From contig VTPC01090590.1 in the NCBI GenBank assembly GCA_011009095.1, positions 187,830 through 251,829 on the forward strand: 64,000 nt of DNA, given 5' to 3'. The position numbers and the translations under genes were made by a program. Shown here piece after piece: positions 12,761-25,500 of this stretch. Under the pieces are notes generated by a model that ran no database searches, had not been told where the DNA came from, and saw only the letters and a program-made list of their open reading frames with translations. How positions within the stretch are numbered: the first letter of the stretch is position 1; every line of letters starts with the position of its first letter. This DNA comes from Ignelater luminosus (taxonomy: Eukaryota; Arthropoda; Insecta; Coleoptera; Elateridae).

Positions 12761-12811
12761 ACATATATTCAGCGTATAGCGATTATAATCACTATACGCT
12801 GATATATTGTT
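12761..12811. repeat. About 50-bp near-perfect palindrome
   Basis: The core at 12770-12801 (CAGCGTATAGCGATTATA and its mirror) has one mismatch pair, and AACATATAT/ATATATTGTT extends it. It could extrude as a cruciform or be a tiny foldback insertion. No clear flanking duplication. Confidence 0.7.
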
Positions 12812-13401
12812 AAATGTCATAAGTACGTGGTGGTTTGTGGTCCACTCATAGTATGAGTTGTCCCCAGCAAGTCGATTACAAATGCTGGCTAATACCGAAA
12901 CGTGTTGGGTCATATTCAAGACTACCGTTACAGAAACCAATTTTTAACAATTTCTTGATTTCCAACATAAATTGCTATAAAGTAATGCAAATGACACTGC
13001 TCACGTTAATCTAACCTTAATTATATTTCCCAAAAGTGTAAGAAAATCAAAATTTTAACATTGGGAAAATTGGTATATGTTTTCTAACAAAAGAAATGTA
13101 AGTGCATTATTAACACTTAATGTCGAGGTATAAATGCGTTCGTAATCATTTAATGCTTGTTTAGTCAAGAGTTTCTTAATATCTATATTTCTAAAATAAA
13201 ATTTGTTGACACCTATTACACACTACACACACTATAGTAGACAATGCTATTTAATAATTCAGGTTACAACTTAACCTAACATTTGTGTACATTATTGTAT
13301 ATGTCAGGTCCAAAAAAGTTAAGACTTACTTTTCTCCACTATTTTGTATAGGAACTCTAGTCGTGATTAGTACTATCTGTCAACACTGTAAAAACATCAG
13401 A

Positions 13402-13681
13402 CAGCTGCCACAGCATAGAGCCTATACGGAATCAGTAGTTTCACTTAGATAAAAATTTTGTTACGTGTTTTTCGACGCGTGGTGACTGCGCACTGAACAA
13501 AATTTAGTAAACAGTGGCGTACAATTGTTGTGTTGAATCTTGCAAAAACCGCATTAACGCTTCGTACGCCTATGCGGGCTGCGCGTGGTGACAATGTGCA
13601 GTAAAAATTTTGGACACAAAGATCAAAGCCGCCGACAACAAGTGAAACTACTGATTCCGTAAGGCTCCATGCTGTGCAGCT
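13402..13681. mobile_element. 280-bp foldback MITE with about 43-bp terminal inverted repeats
   Basis: The left arm 13402-13446 and right arm 13640-13681 are reverse complements with few mismatches; both contain GGAATCAGTAGTTTCACTT or its complement. The centre is GC-richer than the flanks and carries repeated GTGGTGAC words. Target-site duplication is not clear. It ends 250 bp from the 3' end of the protease gene. Confidence 0.65.
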
Positions 13682-13933
13682 ACTGACAGTTGTGACTTTT
13701 AAGGTTATGTTGTTTACAATAATGACTGACATAAATAACATAACCTCTCAAAATAAATTAAATCAAGATTAGTTTTCTTTAACTATTTTTACTCAGATTC
13801 AAATTTACATGATGTTTTCTCATTATTTTTAACTCTTTTATTTCAATTAAGGTAGAAAAACTTTTAGATATTTTATTTACATTTATTTTTGTTTACAAAC
13901 GTTTTCATCTTTTAAAACACCAGCTAATTTCAT

Positions 13934-15036
<1,103 letters not shown>

Positions 15037-15053
15037 GATGAAATTTGTAGCTA

Positions 15054-15087
15054 CACTGCGTACGTTAGATAGTAGACCGTTTATATA
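15054..15087 (-). promoter_or_regulatory. Core promoter of the complete chymotrypsin-like gene
   Basis: On the minus strand TATATAAA (15087-15080) lies about 45 bases before the ATG. CAGTG (15058-15054), resembling an arthropod initiator, follows about 22 bases later. This implies a very short 5' leader. Sequence-only prediction. Confidence 0.5.
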
Positions 15088-15439
15088 ATACATACGACCA
15101 GACAATATCTCAAGTGTCGCCTCACTTTAAGCTTATCTAAAACATCTAAAAGTATCTCTAAAAATTAATTAATTTTTTTTGTAAATAACATACTCGTAAT
15201 TCTGACACTGAGTGGACTTCTGTAGTGGACTGGATTCTTTTGGCTGAAATTATAATAGTTCACCCTTTATATTTCGTTGACTTTATGAGGTAAGGAAATG
15301 AGACTCAGAAACCAACCGCTTATATGAACAAATATTATTAGACGACTCCCACAAAGTCCAAAACTATGAGAATTTAAAATTTCTGCAAGGAATATTCCAA
15401 TCTTTAAAAGACACTGGAGAATCAAAACAGAAAAATTCA

Positions 15440-15640
15440 AAATCAAGAGCAATGGAAGAAAACAAGAAACGCTACAAATACTGCAGCAGTCAGCAACACG
15501 CAATATATCCTTGTAAGGAATTCCTCGATTTATCTCCCAATCAGACACCGCATCGCTCAACATTTGTATCGAATGCATTCCCTTCTCCACAAAAATCCAG
15601 CATATGTAGCAAGCAAGTCCAGCAAAAGAAAGCTTAAAAG
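15440..15640 (+). pseudogene. LTR-retrotransposon gag fragment (BEL/Pao type)
   Basis: The open stretch 15452-15637 contains KYCSSQQHAIYPCKEFLDLS, resembling the first gag zinc-knuckle region of BEL/Pao elements (C-x2-..-H-x4-C with KEFLDLSP). The second knuckle and the rest of the element are absent. Upstream sequence from about 15290 may belong to it. An isolated relic. Confidence 0.45.
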
Positions 15641-15873
15641 CAAAAAATAGATGTCGTTTCGAGAATCATACAGCACGTATCAAAGTGATATCAAATAACT
15701 AAACTCAAGTTAATATTGCGAGTTTTAGGAAAAGTTAAGATTAAACTAGACGAGCATTGGTCTATTGCGAATACTGACGATTCTAGAGGTTATGTTAAAT
15801 CTTTTCAACGAACTCCGAAGGAGTCGTTATTGAATTTGCGAAGTCTGTCTGCCTGCCTGTCTATATGTCTGTA

Positions 15874-17166
15874 ACACATCGTTCAATAAGTCCCGAGACT
15901 AACCCAGAGATGGTGCTAATAGTACCAAACTAGCCACGTTTCCCTAGAGTGCGAACCTTCACATGAAACGTGTAAAAATTTCACATCGATTGGACCACAA
16001 ACAGCAGAGTTATCGAGGTTAGAGTAAAGTCACTTTGTAATTTGTTTGAAAAATGGAACAAAGCGAGTTTCGCGTGTTGATAAAACATTGCTTTTTAATG
16101 GGTAAAAACACCGTAGAAGCCCAGCAATGGCTTGAGAAACGTTACCCGGACTCCTCTCCATCCAAATCAACGATTTGTCGTTGGTATGCTGAGTTTAAAC
16201 GTGGTCGTACGGACACAAACGATGCGGAACGTTCGGGTAGGCCTTTGGAAGCCGTTACACCGGAAAATGTGAGTGAAGTATTCAAAATCGTAATGAAAAA
16301 TCGCAAAGTAAAGGTCCGTGAGATTGCAGAAATGACACAGATATCATCTGGAAGCGTATTTACAATCCTTCATGAAAAATTGAGCATGAAAAAGGTTTTT
16401 TCCAAGTGGGTGCCGCGATTGCTTTCAATGGAACAAAAACAGCAACGAATCGACGATTCAGAGAGCTGTTTATCGCTATTTACTCGCAATAAAAAGGATT
16501 TCCTGCGTCGATACGTGACCATGGATGAAACATGGATACATCATTTCACTCCGGAGTCGAATCGGCAATCATCTGAGTGGCGCATGGCTGGCGAAAGCCG
16601 CCCAAAGCGTCCAAAAACGCAGCAATCTGCTGGCAAAGTCATGGCGTCTGTTTTTTGGGATACACATGGCGTCATTTTCATTGACTACCTGGAAAAAGGT
16701 AAATCGATCAACAGTGATTATTATATTGACTTGTTGGTACGTTTGAAGGAGGAGATCGCAGCAAAACGACCGCACATGAAGAAGAAAAAAATCCTTTTTC
16801 AGCAAGACAATGCACCATGCCACAAGTCCATGAAAACAATGGCAAAAATCTACGAGTTGGGCTTTGATTTGCTTCCCCACCCCCCGTATTCGCCAGATTT
16901 AGCCCCCAGCGACTACTGGCTCTTTGCTGATCTCAAGAAAATGCTCCAGGGAAAGAATTTGGCTCGAATGAGGAGGTCATTGCCGAAACTGAAGCCTATT
17001 TTGAAGCAAAGGATAAATCCTTCTATAAACATGGTATAGAAATGTTGGAAAAGCGTTGGAAAGATTGTATCACTCTAAAAGGAGATTATATTAATGAATA
17101 AAAATGATTTTTGAAAAAAAAAATGTTGTTTTCGTTGTTAGTCTCGGGACTTATTGAACGATGTGT
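15874..17166 (+). mobile_element. Mariner element, 1293 bp, with 30-bp terminal inverted repeats
   Basis: Termini 15874-15903 and 17137-17166 are perfect 30-bp inverted repeats (ACACATCGTTCAATAAGTCC..). A TA dinucleotide flanks both ends (15872-15873 and 17167-17168), the expected mariner duplication. The element interrupts an older repeat: GTCTG words with CTCCGAAGGAG upstream, and GTCTGTCCGCACTTTTTGTC resuming downstream. Intact ends and a single coding lesion suggest a fairly young insertion. Confidence 0.95.
16053..17101 (+). pseudogene. Mariner transposase with one frameshift near the C-terminus
   Basis: This is a D,D34D transposase of the mariner family, which cuts and pastes the element at TA sites. 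The open frame runs from 16053 to the stop at 17039 (328 codons). After about residue 300 it leaves the family sequence: one base appears to be missing in the A-run near 16953-16957, and the family-like C-terminal reading continues in another frame to TAA 17099-17101. Catalytic aspartates are D158 (MDETW), D252 (QQDNAPCH) and D287 (APSDYW), with 34 residues between the last two. N-terminal helix-turn-helix segments and the linker motif WVPRLL (119-124; usual form WVPHEL) are present. Catalytic core intact, C-terminal tail altered; activity unknown. Confidence 0.93.
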
Positions 17167-17199
17167 TATGTCTGTCCGCACTTTTTGTCAAATTTTGAA

Positions 17200-17430
17200 A
17201 TTTTGACTTCAGATTTGGATTCTACATCAAAAACTAAAAACTACGTGGTATCTTCGTTTTTTGATAACTCGTCGGGAACATGGTCAAAATGGCGGCCGGA
17301 AATTAAAAAATTTTTTAAATTTTTTTTTACTTTAGAATCGTATTCTACATCAAGAAATAAGACAAACGTGTAGTTTTAGTTTTTTGATATCAACTCGGGA
17401 ACATGGTCAAAATGGCTGCCGAAGTCTGAA
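17200..17430 (+). repeat. Diverged tandem duplication downstream of mariner
   Basis: Two related blocks of roughly 115-130 bp each contain GGGAACATGGTCAAAATGGC, first about 17275-17294, then about 17396-17415, preceded by TTTTTTGATA. They appear to belong to the older repeat into which mariner inserted. Confidence 0.55.
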
Positions 17431-18334
17431 AAAAGTAACAAAACGGAGTTCGTTGTGGTTATGCTTTGCATTCCCAGATGTTTCTTTATGTTGTGTTGAA
17501 ATTGCTTAAAAACATTTTATTATTTTTAAATAAAAGCTTTTGTAATGATGTTAATATTTTACAGTTTACTGTATGGTGTTGTGGATTTTATAATCCTGTA
17601 GTCTATCTCTTCATACTTTCTTATATTGTTTACAGTGCATAAGAATTAATTTGAATCGCCCATCGTCTTTAACATCTTGATCTATCTTTAATGAGTTTCA
17701 ATCTTTATAATATTCAGGAGCTTATTTCAGCTGTTGTGATTAGGTAGATAAATATTCTGATGTTCTCTCAATTATCACCAGTTAAATATTCAATTAAGTG
17801 GCATCACTTAAGTGTGGTAGACTGATATCACAAGGTCTTAAAATATGAAATTTTTTTAATATCTAATCAGTAATCATCCTCCTAAGATTTTATAGTTTGA
17901 ATAAGAGGCCACGTAGTATCCAAGGTAGAAATTTTTAGAATTCTTGTTATTTATCTACGATCGAACACAGTTAAATGTGATGTTAAGGATATTGTAACGC
18001 TTTAATCAAACTTATATTTATTTTTACTAAGTCTATTACAATTTATTTCTAATATTTATTTTTACTAAATTTACTGATTTATTTATTTCCATATGTACAG
18101 AATAATTTATTTATGTCACTAATTACTCATTTATTTATCCCCGAGCACAACTCATTGCGTAAGTGCCCTCTCCATGTGCGCTTGCCTTTATATATCGTTT
18201 CCTTGTTGCTCTCGATGAACCTAGAAGTTTCGCGTCTTCTCTCGCATATTCGACGGTCACGTAGAAGGTTCGAGCTTTCTCTGGTATATTTGAAGCACTT
18301 ATTCGTGGCGAGTTACAATATATTGATGCTTAGA

Positions 18335-18726
18335 GCGATGTCACAGATTACATACTTTTACAAGATGCGAAGGTTTGTGGCGGCACTTTTAATGTTGGAG
18401 GGTTCAGATTAAGTAACCTTCAAATAGGTCGGCCATTAAATAGGTGGTATTCTTGAGCGGGAAATTTAAGCCGTTTTGCAATTAAACCATTTTGCAATTA
18501 AATATATTTTTTGATGATTATAAATAACCACTTCTAACTTTTAAAAATCTTTTAATAAGTAATTTTCTAGAACGCACAAACACAGAACGAACATACGCAC
18601 AGAATGAGGTTAGCAGAAATACCACCTATTTAATAGCGACTAGTGTCATTGGCTGTAAAATTTCTTCTCGGCGGCGGGAAACGCTTACTTTCGCATCTTG
18701 TAAAGGTATGTAATCTGTAGCGATGT
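18335..18726. mobile_element. About 390-bp foldback element with two pairs of inverted arms
   Basis: Outer arms 18335-18371 and 18690-18726 are 37-bp near-perfect inverted repeats (ACAGATTACATAC.. with ACAAGATGCGAA). Inner arms 18436-18451 and 18618-18633 are TTAAATAGGTGGTATT and its complement. No transposase and no clear target duplication were found. The 18113-18412 reading frame in this region shows no protein family and is probably chance. Confidence 0.55.
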
Positions 18727-19923
18727 TGTATTAAGAGCGCGGTTTTGATGTTAAAATATAGTAGATGGTAGCACCGTCGAAAATCAAGTAAATATTTTTT
18801 TATGACCAGATCACTTATAACTAACTTAAAGCTTCTAGAAAGAAATCTAAATAACCTTAGATTATAACAAAAAAAAGCAAATATAAAATAAGATCATTAC
18901 ATTCACTAGATTTGGTTATATTTAAACAATAACTTCATAGTTAAATCAATCATTTCCAGTATAATCAAACTTTGAAAGTGCCACTATAAATTTAAAAAGT
19001 TTTACTTTGACGATGTCAGTTGCTTAAGAGAAAAGAACCGTAATGTGGAACCACAATCGAATTAATTGTTCCAAAACGGTTCTTGGTATCGGAATCGGGA
19101 AACCAATAATAGTTCCAAAGATTCTACAATCGGAATTCATATCTATTTAGCGGTTCCTAAATGTAACGAAAACAGAACCACTAAAATTATTTCTATAGTA
19201 CCGGAATTAAAGTCAAAATCTCTAAATCATAACGGTTTTTACCCCTGGTAATTAATGGTGGTATATCACGTTTTTATCCGACATAAGATTGCATTAGCGG
19301 CACTTATAAAGTTGCTTTAGAAGTAGGGGGACACTTTAAAATAAATATTTTGAGAAGGTTAAGCCTTACACTCACTTTTTTAATATTTGTAATGGAATTC
19401 ACACAAGTCATGACAAGTGCCTTTTGCGTGTTAAAATCAACTGATTTTAGAGCGCGCCGAAACTTAATTTGAATTTTTTTAACTGAAGGGGACTTTAAGC
19501 GCATGATCTACTCGTTTTGTTTTATTTAATTGCACGAAGACACTGTATTATAATTTTTAAGATAGATGGTCTTAAAATAAAAATAGTACAGCAATAAAAC
19601 AATAAAGGTTTAGAGTTCCTATATAATATTGTTAAAAGAGTTAGGGACTGTAAGATCGACTATTAAAGTGACAGATTGCAAAATGATAGGTTAAAAGATC
19701 GTGTCAAGTACATTAGGAATTTTATTTCAATGTATTACTAGCACCGTAAAAACATGAACCTTTGATTCTACAATTTCTGTCCAATTATTGTTTAAAATTG
19801 ATCTGTATTTACTTTCGTTTACGTATGCTCATAAGGATGTTAATAACAAAACAGTTTATTTTTAGATTACACCCTTGATTAACGAAATTAATAGTTTAAT
19901 TTTTTAATTCGAAAATGGGGCAA

Positions 19924-20279
19924 GGTACCTAACCTATGAATCTGACAGCTGATCTAGTTATTTTAGTGCGTTTAGTAAACAGGGAATTATTCCGTTATGT
20001 TCTCTACAACTACTATCAATTATAACCTCAACTAATTTTATGACATTTCATTGGCGTAGCATATTAGAAGTTTGTATTTTCACCTAAATCGATGGTGTTT
20101 TTAACGTTAAAATCAAATGGATTCCTAATAATTTGATTACTTTAATAAACCGAACACCATCGTATCCTTAAATTATAGTTTCTCAAGCATTTTGCTAATG
20201 TTTTAATTAACTTAATATCAAAATATGTTACGCCTATGATGCATATATTTGTTTGTCATCATGGCACTAGAGGTCACGT
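19924..20279 (+). repeat. Interspersed repeat, copy 1 (356 bp)
   Basis: This block is about 80% identical by eye, along its full length, to the reverse complement of 59009-59372. Shared landmarks: GGTACCTAACCTA at one end, GGAATTATTCCGTTATG, TTTTATGACATTTCATTGGC, and ACGCCTATGATGCATATA near the other end. It has no coding content. A dispersed mobile element of unknown class is the likeliest origin. Confidence 0.75.
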
Positions 20280-20892
20280 AAATTTAAATTTAAAAAAATA
20301 AACTAAAATTATACACTTATCAAAAATTTACATTGCGCATAATACATACAAACTGTTGGCTAGCAACCGTATGCCCAAAATCAGCGCTTATCCCATAACA
20401 AGGTTCTTTCTGATAATTCGCAAAAATTTTTGTTAATTTGAGGTAGATTGTGTGACACGGTTAAGGGTGGCTTAATAGAAAAACATGCTGTTATATTTTT
20501 AAGTCCCATTTTGTTAATTTAGAGATAATCCAAGGGATGAAAATATAGTTAGATTCTGAAAAGATATGTCATGCTAAAGTAAGAAAGATTCTAAACGAAT
20601 GCTATTAAAATCAATTGGTTTTGATTTCTGGTTCCACATGTCTCAACTCTTACAAATAATATTGTGTAGAAACTCTAGATTGGTTTAAATTGTTAAACTA
20701 TACGAAAACTAACCAATCAAGTGGTCTGTGTCCACCCTGAAGTTACATTACCAGCCATCTATCATAATTATACCACCACCGTCTAGGTTGTTTTGCGCTC
20801 CTTGTACCCCCTGCACGAGATGGCTTTGTTCAAGGTTATATTGAAACTAATAAATTACTTACCGTCTACCACCATTATTTTTTGTGGTACTT

Positions 20893-21714
20893 GTTCGATA
20901 TAGCTACCCCTAGGAAAACGACGTTTTGAGAGGAAGTTTTTGGTATCAGCAGGTAAAGAATTACTCACAGAACGCAATTAGGTGGCCGGGGGTAAAAAAA
21001 AATCAATCCAATCTTGGTGAAACCGACGAAAAACAAACACGATTTTTAAGCATATCTGAAGCTATGTTGCACGATAGAAACAATAAAATTGGCAACTAAA
21101 TCAGCTGCTACACACACTACCAACTCCTTACTGCAACATGACCCGCGTATAAATGTTATAGGCGGCTTCCACCCCAATCTTGCGGAGGGGCTGAAGCGAC
21201 GGGGTGGTTAGGTTGGAAGCAATTAAACATTCATTTTGTAATTAATTCCACCCCAATCTTGTGGGGGGCTGAAGCGAGAGGGTGGTTAGGTTAGAAGCAA
21301 TTAAACATTCATTCATTGTTTAATGAATTCTACCCCAATCTTGCGGGGGTCCGAATTAAATTATATTATATGGATTAACCCATGCTTGTGCGGGGTCAAT
21401 GTTCTTCAGGTGATTTAGGGAAATTGGGTTGTGATACTGTCGGTTGGTATGCTGTCGGAGAGTAGTAGAATATGTGTTCTGTGAGTAGCGGAAACGTAGC
21501 TGCGATATTACTGTGTCATGGCAGTCGTTGTGGTAGTGAAGTGTCAAAGTCGTCGATTTTCAAAGTTTTTTTAAAAAATTCCTAAGTGTTTGGCGTCGGA
21601 GAGGCCTTCCGCAGGTGTCTTTTGATTCTCTGAATGGATATAATGGATATACATGCATTGGTAAGGTTGAATTTTTACTGTAAAAGTTTAACCCTAGGGG
21701 TAGCTATATCGAAC
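20893..21714. mobile_element. 822-bp element bounded by 22-bp perfect inverted repeats, with internal tandem repeats
   Basis: GTTCGATATAGCTACCCCTAGG (20893-20914) is mirrored exactly at 21693-21714. Outside the perfect repeat the flanks diverge. Inside, 21167-21350 has two and a partial third copy of an approximately 80-bp unit containing CACCCCAATCTTG and GGGTGGTTAGGTT. No transposase frame, so a non-autonomous DNA element is likely. Confidence 0.6.
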
Positions 21715-22195
21715 TGTTACCTTTTTTGTTTCTTATTAAAGTAATAAAAATTGTTAAATTTGAAACTATTATTTTAAACCTACGTCTAGCAACACTGCAT
21801 TGTTGCGCGGCTGCCTCTTTTATTAAATAATATTATAGATCAAGATAGTACAGCACTATAGTAGAGTACTAAAGGTGTTAGTATTCAAGTTGATTTAAGG
21901 TATCGATAGATATAACTGGATTTTGAGACTGAGAGTATAGTATTAGAACGATTAGAACTATTGCTTTGGAATAAAATAAATGGCTTATTACTTTTTAGTT
22001 TTTCCATTGAAGAATAAATATCAATGCGTTCACCTTTTATGTTTCTGTCAATTCCTAATGACCTATTTGCTTGTTTAGAAGTATATTTAAATCTCCCTCC
22101 ACGATTTAAATGTAATTTTTTAGGTTTAGAAAATGTATAATAGTAAATCAAACATAAACAAAGTAATGGTCTTTCATAAATTTTATAATTATTAT

Positions 22196-22366
22196 TGTTA
22201 GAATTAATTATTTAGATGATTAGACCAGAGTAGAATAAAGTAAAATCAAATATATTTGGTTTTAATCGAGCACAAAATAACACACACGACACAGTTTTAT
22301 ATTATGTCAAATTAAAAATTGTTTTACATACTGTTACCCACTAGATAATTATAAATTTTCTCAACA
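22196..22366 (-). repeat. 3' LTR of the copia element
   Basis: 171 bp, TG..CA termini, differing from the partner LTR at 22201 (G versus A). Confidence 0.95.
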
Positions 22367-22527
22367 CTCCCCTAAATTTATAATTATTCATTTGAGTGAG
22401 CAATAAACACAATATTGTTAACGTTTTACAAAAAAATCAAAAAGGAATTATACATTATACATAAATCAAAGAAGCATTATGCGATTCAACAGGAGTTCCA
22501 AAATCATCAGAAAAACAAACATTAAAA

Positions 22528-25500
22528 TTACAATTCTACAATGCTCATAATTTTATTTACATTTGCTTCAAAATGACTCGGATTAGGTTTAGTAAAAATA
22601 TCTGCTATTTGCATTTCAGAAGGACAATATTTTACATTAATATTTTTTTCATTTAGATTTTCAGTTACAAACTTAAATCTCGTATCTATATGTTTTGACC
22701 TTTTGAAACTGCTATTATTTTTGAGTAATTTAATCGCACTTTGGTTATCAATATTCAAATTCACTAGAACAATTTTATTTGTTAATTCTTTGAACAAAGC
22801 TTTCAAAAACAACACTTCCTTTACACACTCACTTGCTGCAATGAACTCACTTTCAGCAGTACTCAGTGACACTAATGGTTGCCGTCGTGTTGCCCATGAA
22901 ACAGGTCCCCCTCCAAACATCGTCAGGTAGCCAGATGTGCTCCTTCGGGTTTCTGGATCGTTTGCATAATCCGCATCACTGTACGCTTCAATGGTGAAAG
23001 AGTAATGGTTGACATGATACTTTATTCCCATACTTTTAGTGCCTTGCAGATATCTGAATATTCTTTTTAGTTTCTGAACATCCAGCTCTGTGGGTTTGCT
23101 CATATTGCGTGAGACAATATTGACAGCATAAGCAATATCAGGTCTAGATCTGTTAGCCAGGTACAAGAGGCTGCCAACTGCTTCTCTTACTGGGAATCTA
23201 ACCTCGCTTGTTTTGATCTCTTCTTTTCCATTTTCTATTACTGAAGGTGTTTTGACAGGTTTGCAGAATTCCATGTTGTACTGTTTTAAGATTTTAGTAG
23301 TGTAATTTGTTTGATGTAAAATAACAGAGTCCTTGTCCTTTAATATCTGAAATCCTACAAAATTTTCTGGTTTGTCCATTTTCTTGATTTCAAATTCTGA
23401 TTGCAGTTTATTTAAAAGATCATTAGCTTTATCTTCAGAATCAGAAATGACCAATCCATCATCGACCCATATAGCTAAAAATAGGTCACTTGTTAAATTT
23501 TTGAACACTGATTTATCTGTTATCAATTGATTTAACCCATTTTTCTTTAAGAAATCAACTAGTCTTTTATTCCACTGGAATGGTGCCTGTTTGAGCCCAT
23601 ACAAAGATTTTTTTAGTTTACAGACATATCCAAGTTTTTCCTCGTATCCTTCTGGTAAAGAAATATAAAGATCTTCTTCTAAATTCCCATATAAAAAAGC
23701 CGTTTTGATGTCAAACTGTTTCATTATCATTTTCTTGGATGCAGCATAAGCTATTAAAAGTCTAAGAGTACTCACAGAGACTACTGAACTGAACGTTTCG
23801 TCGTAGTCTTCTTCTTTCTGTTCACATCCTCTTACAACGAGTCTGGCTTTGTGGTCACCATTTTCCTTTATTTTAAAGATCCATCTGCTTGACAACAGCT
23901 TAGTTTTAACAAGATCTTTTTTAACAAATTCAAAAACTTCATTCTTCTCAAGAGATTGTTTTTCTTCATTGATTGCTTTTATCCACGCTTCTTTTTCTCT
24001 TCCTTCAACTGCTTCCTTAAAGCAAAGCATATCACCTTTATTGAACTTTTGTTCTTGGGCAAAATTGAGTTGATAGTCTGAGAGCTTGATGGGTGGTTTT
24101 ATGGTGGATCGTTCCCTCAGAACTCTTTCATTTAAAACTGGTAGTTCTATCTGGCCGATTTCCCTGTTCTGGTCGAGCTGTTCTTGTAGTTTCTTTTCTT
24201 CTTGGATTTCCGGTTCATTAATAACTTGATTTTCTCCCTCATGTGGATCTTGAGTGTCAACGTCAGAATCGCTGTCTGAAAATAAATTTTCATCATAAGG
24301 GTATACTACGTGTTCAGGTTCTGTAGAACACGGAGTTTCTTTTTCTTCTACCTTATGAGGTCTAAATATTACATTTCTTGCTATTTCTATACAGTTGGTG
24401 CTTGGATAGTAAATTTTGTAACCCTTTTTATATTCTTCGTAACCTACAAAAATACCCTTTTTACTCTTGGAATCCCATTTTCTTCTTAATTGTTTAGGTA
24501 TGTGTACAAAAGCATCTGAACCAAAAATCTCAAGTCCAGAAAGATCTGGTTTAATACCATACCACATTTCAAAAGGAGTTTTATTAGCTGTATAGCTAGT
24601 ACTGCTCCTGTTGAGGACATAGACGGCTGTGTTCACCGCTTCTGCCCACAACCTTTTGTCAAGGTTTTTAGACATTATCATACTTCGAGCTGATTGAACG
24701 ATTGTACGATTTTCTCTCTCTATTTTTCCTGCCTGTTCAGGGCAATAGCTTACGGTTGTTTGGTGTCGAATTCCATAGGTTTTTAATAACTCTCCTACCT
24801 CTTTACTTTTGAATTCTGTCCCGTTATCAGATCTGAAAACTTTCACTGTTTTATTTGTTTGGTTATGAGCTACAGCAAAAAATTCTTTCAGTTTTTCAGC
24901 AGTTTCACTTTTGTGCTTCAAAAAATAGACAATCCTAAATTTACTGTAGTGATCTTTTAAAAGCAGAAAGTATTTTGAGCCTCCAACGCTTGGGACTTCC
25001 ATAGGCCCACAAAGGTCTGCGCTTATTGTATTACATAGTTCATTGACCTCTGTTGTACTAATTCTGAATGGTTGTCTGCATTGTTTTCCTTGCAAACAAT
25101 ATTCGCAAAAGGCATTTTTATCATCTTTAAATTCAATATTTAATGATTTTAATAAGGATCTCACATGTTGGAAATTCTGATGAGCAAGACGCTCATGCCA
25201 ATCTTGAATGGATCGAATTCCACTTGCATAACCAGCTAATAAATTATTTTCTTCACAATTTTCACGAGTATCTACTTTCATATTGATGACGAAAAGATTT
25301 TTGTTCTTAATTGCCTCAACATAAAGCTTGTCGTTCTTTTTAAGATAAATGATGTCTTCCTCACCTTGTACTGAATATCCTTTTTCCATACACACACCTA
25401 GTGAAAACAGATTTAGATGTAGTTCAGGCACATACAGGACATTTTTTAGCACACTTTCGATTATTTCACCTTTGACAGTTACAATCACCTGTATATCACC

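Larger units (their letters stand above)
8919..13933. other. Intergenic region between inhibitor and second protease; short inverted repeats only
   Basis: No convincing coding exon was found in this 5 kb. Open frames are under 100 codons without recognisable motifs. What can be seen is a set of palindromic or foldback sequences listed separately (10440-10485, 11214-11460, 11765-11821, 12761-12811, 13402-13681). The rest is AT-rich unique-looking sequence. Confidence 0.6.

Noticed and set aside
16525-16880. Alternative frames within the mariner
   Set aside because: Shadows of the transposase.
18113-18412. 99-codon frame with hydrophobic start
   Set aside because: Overlaps the foldback element, no family resemblance, no splice support.
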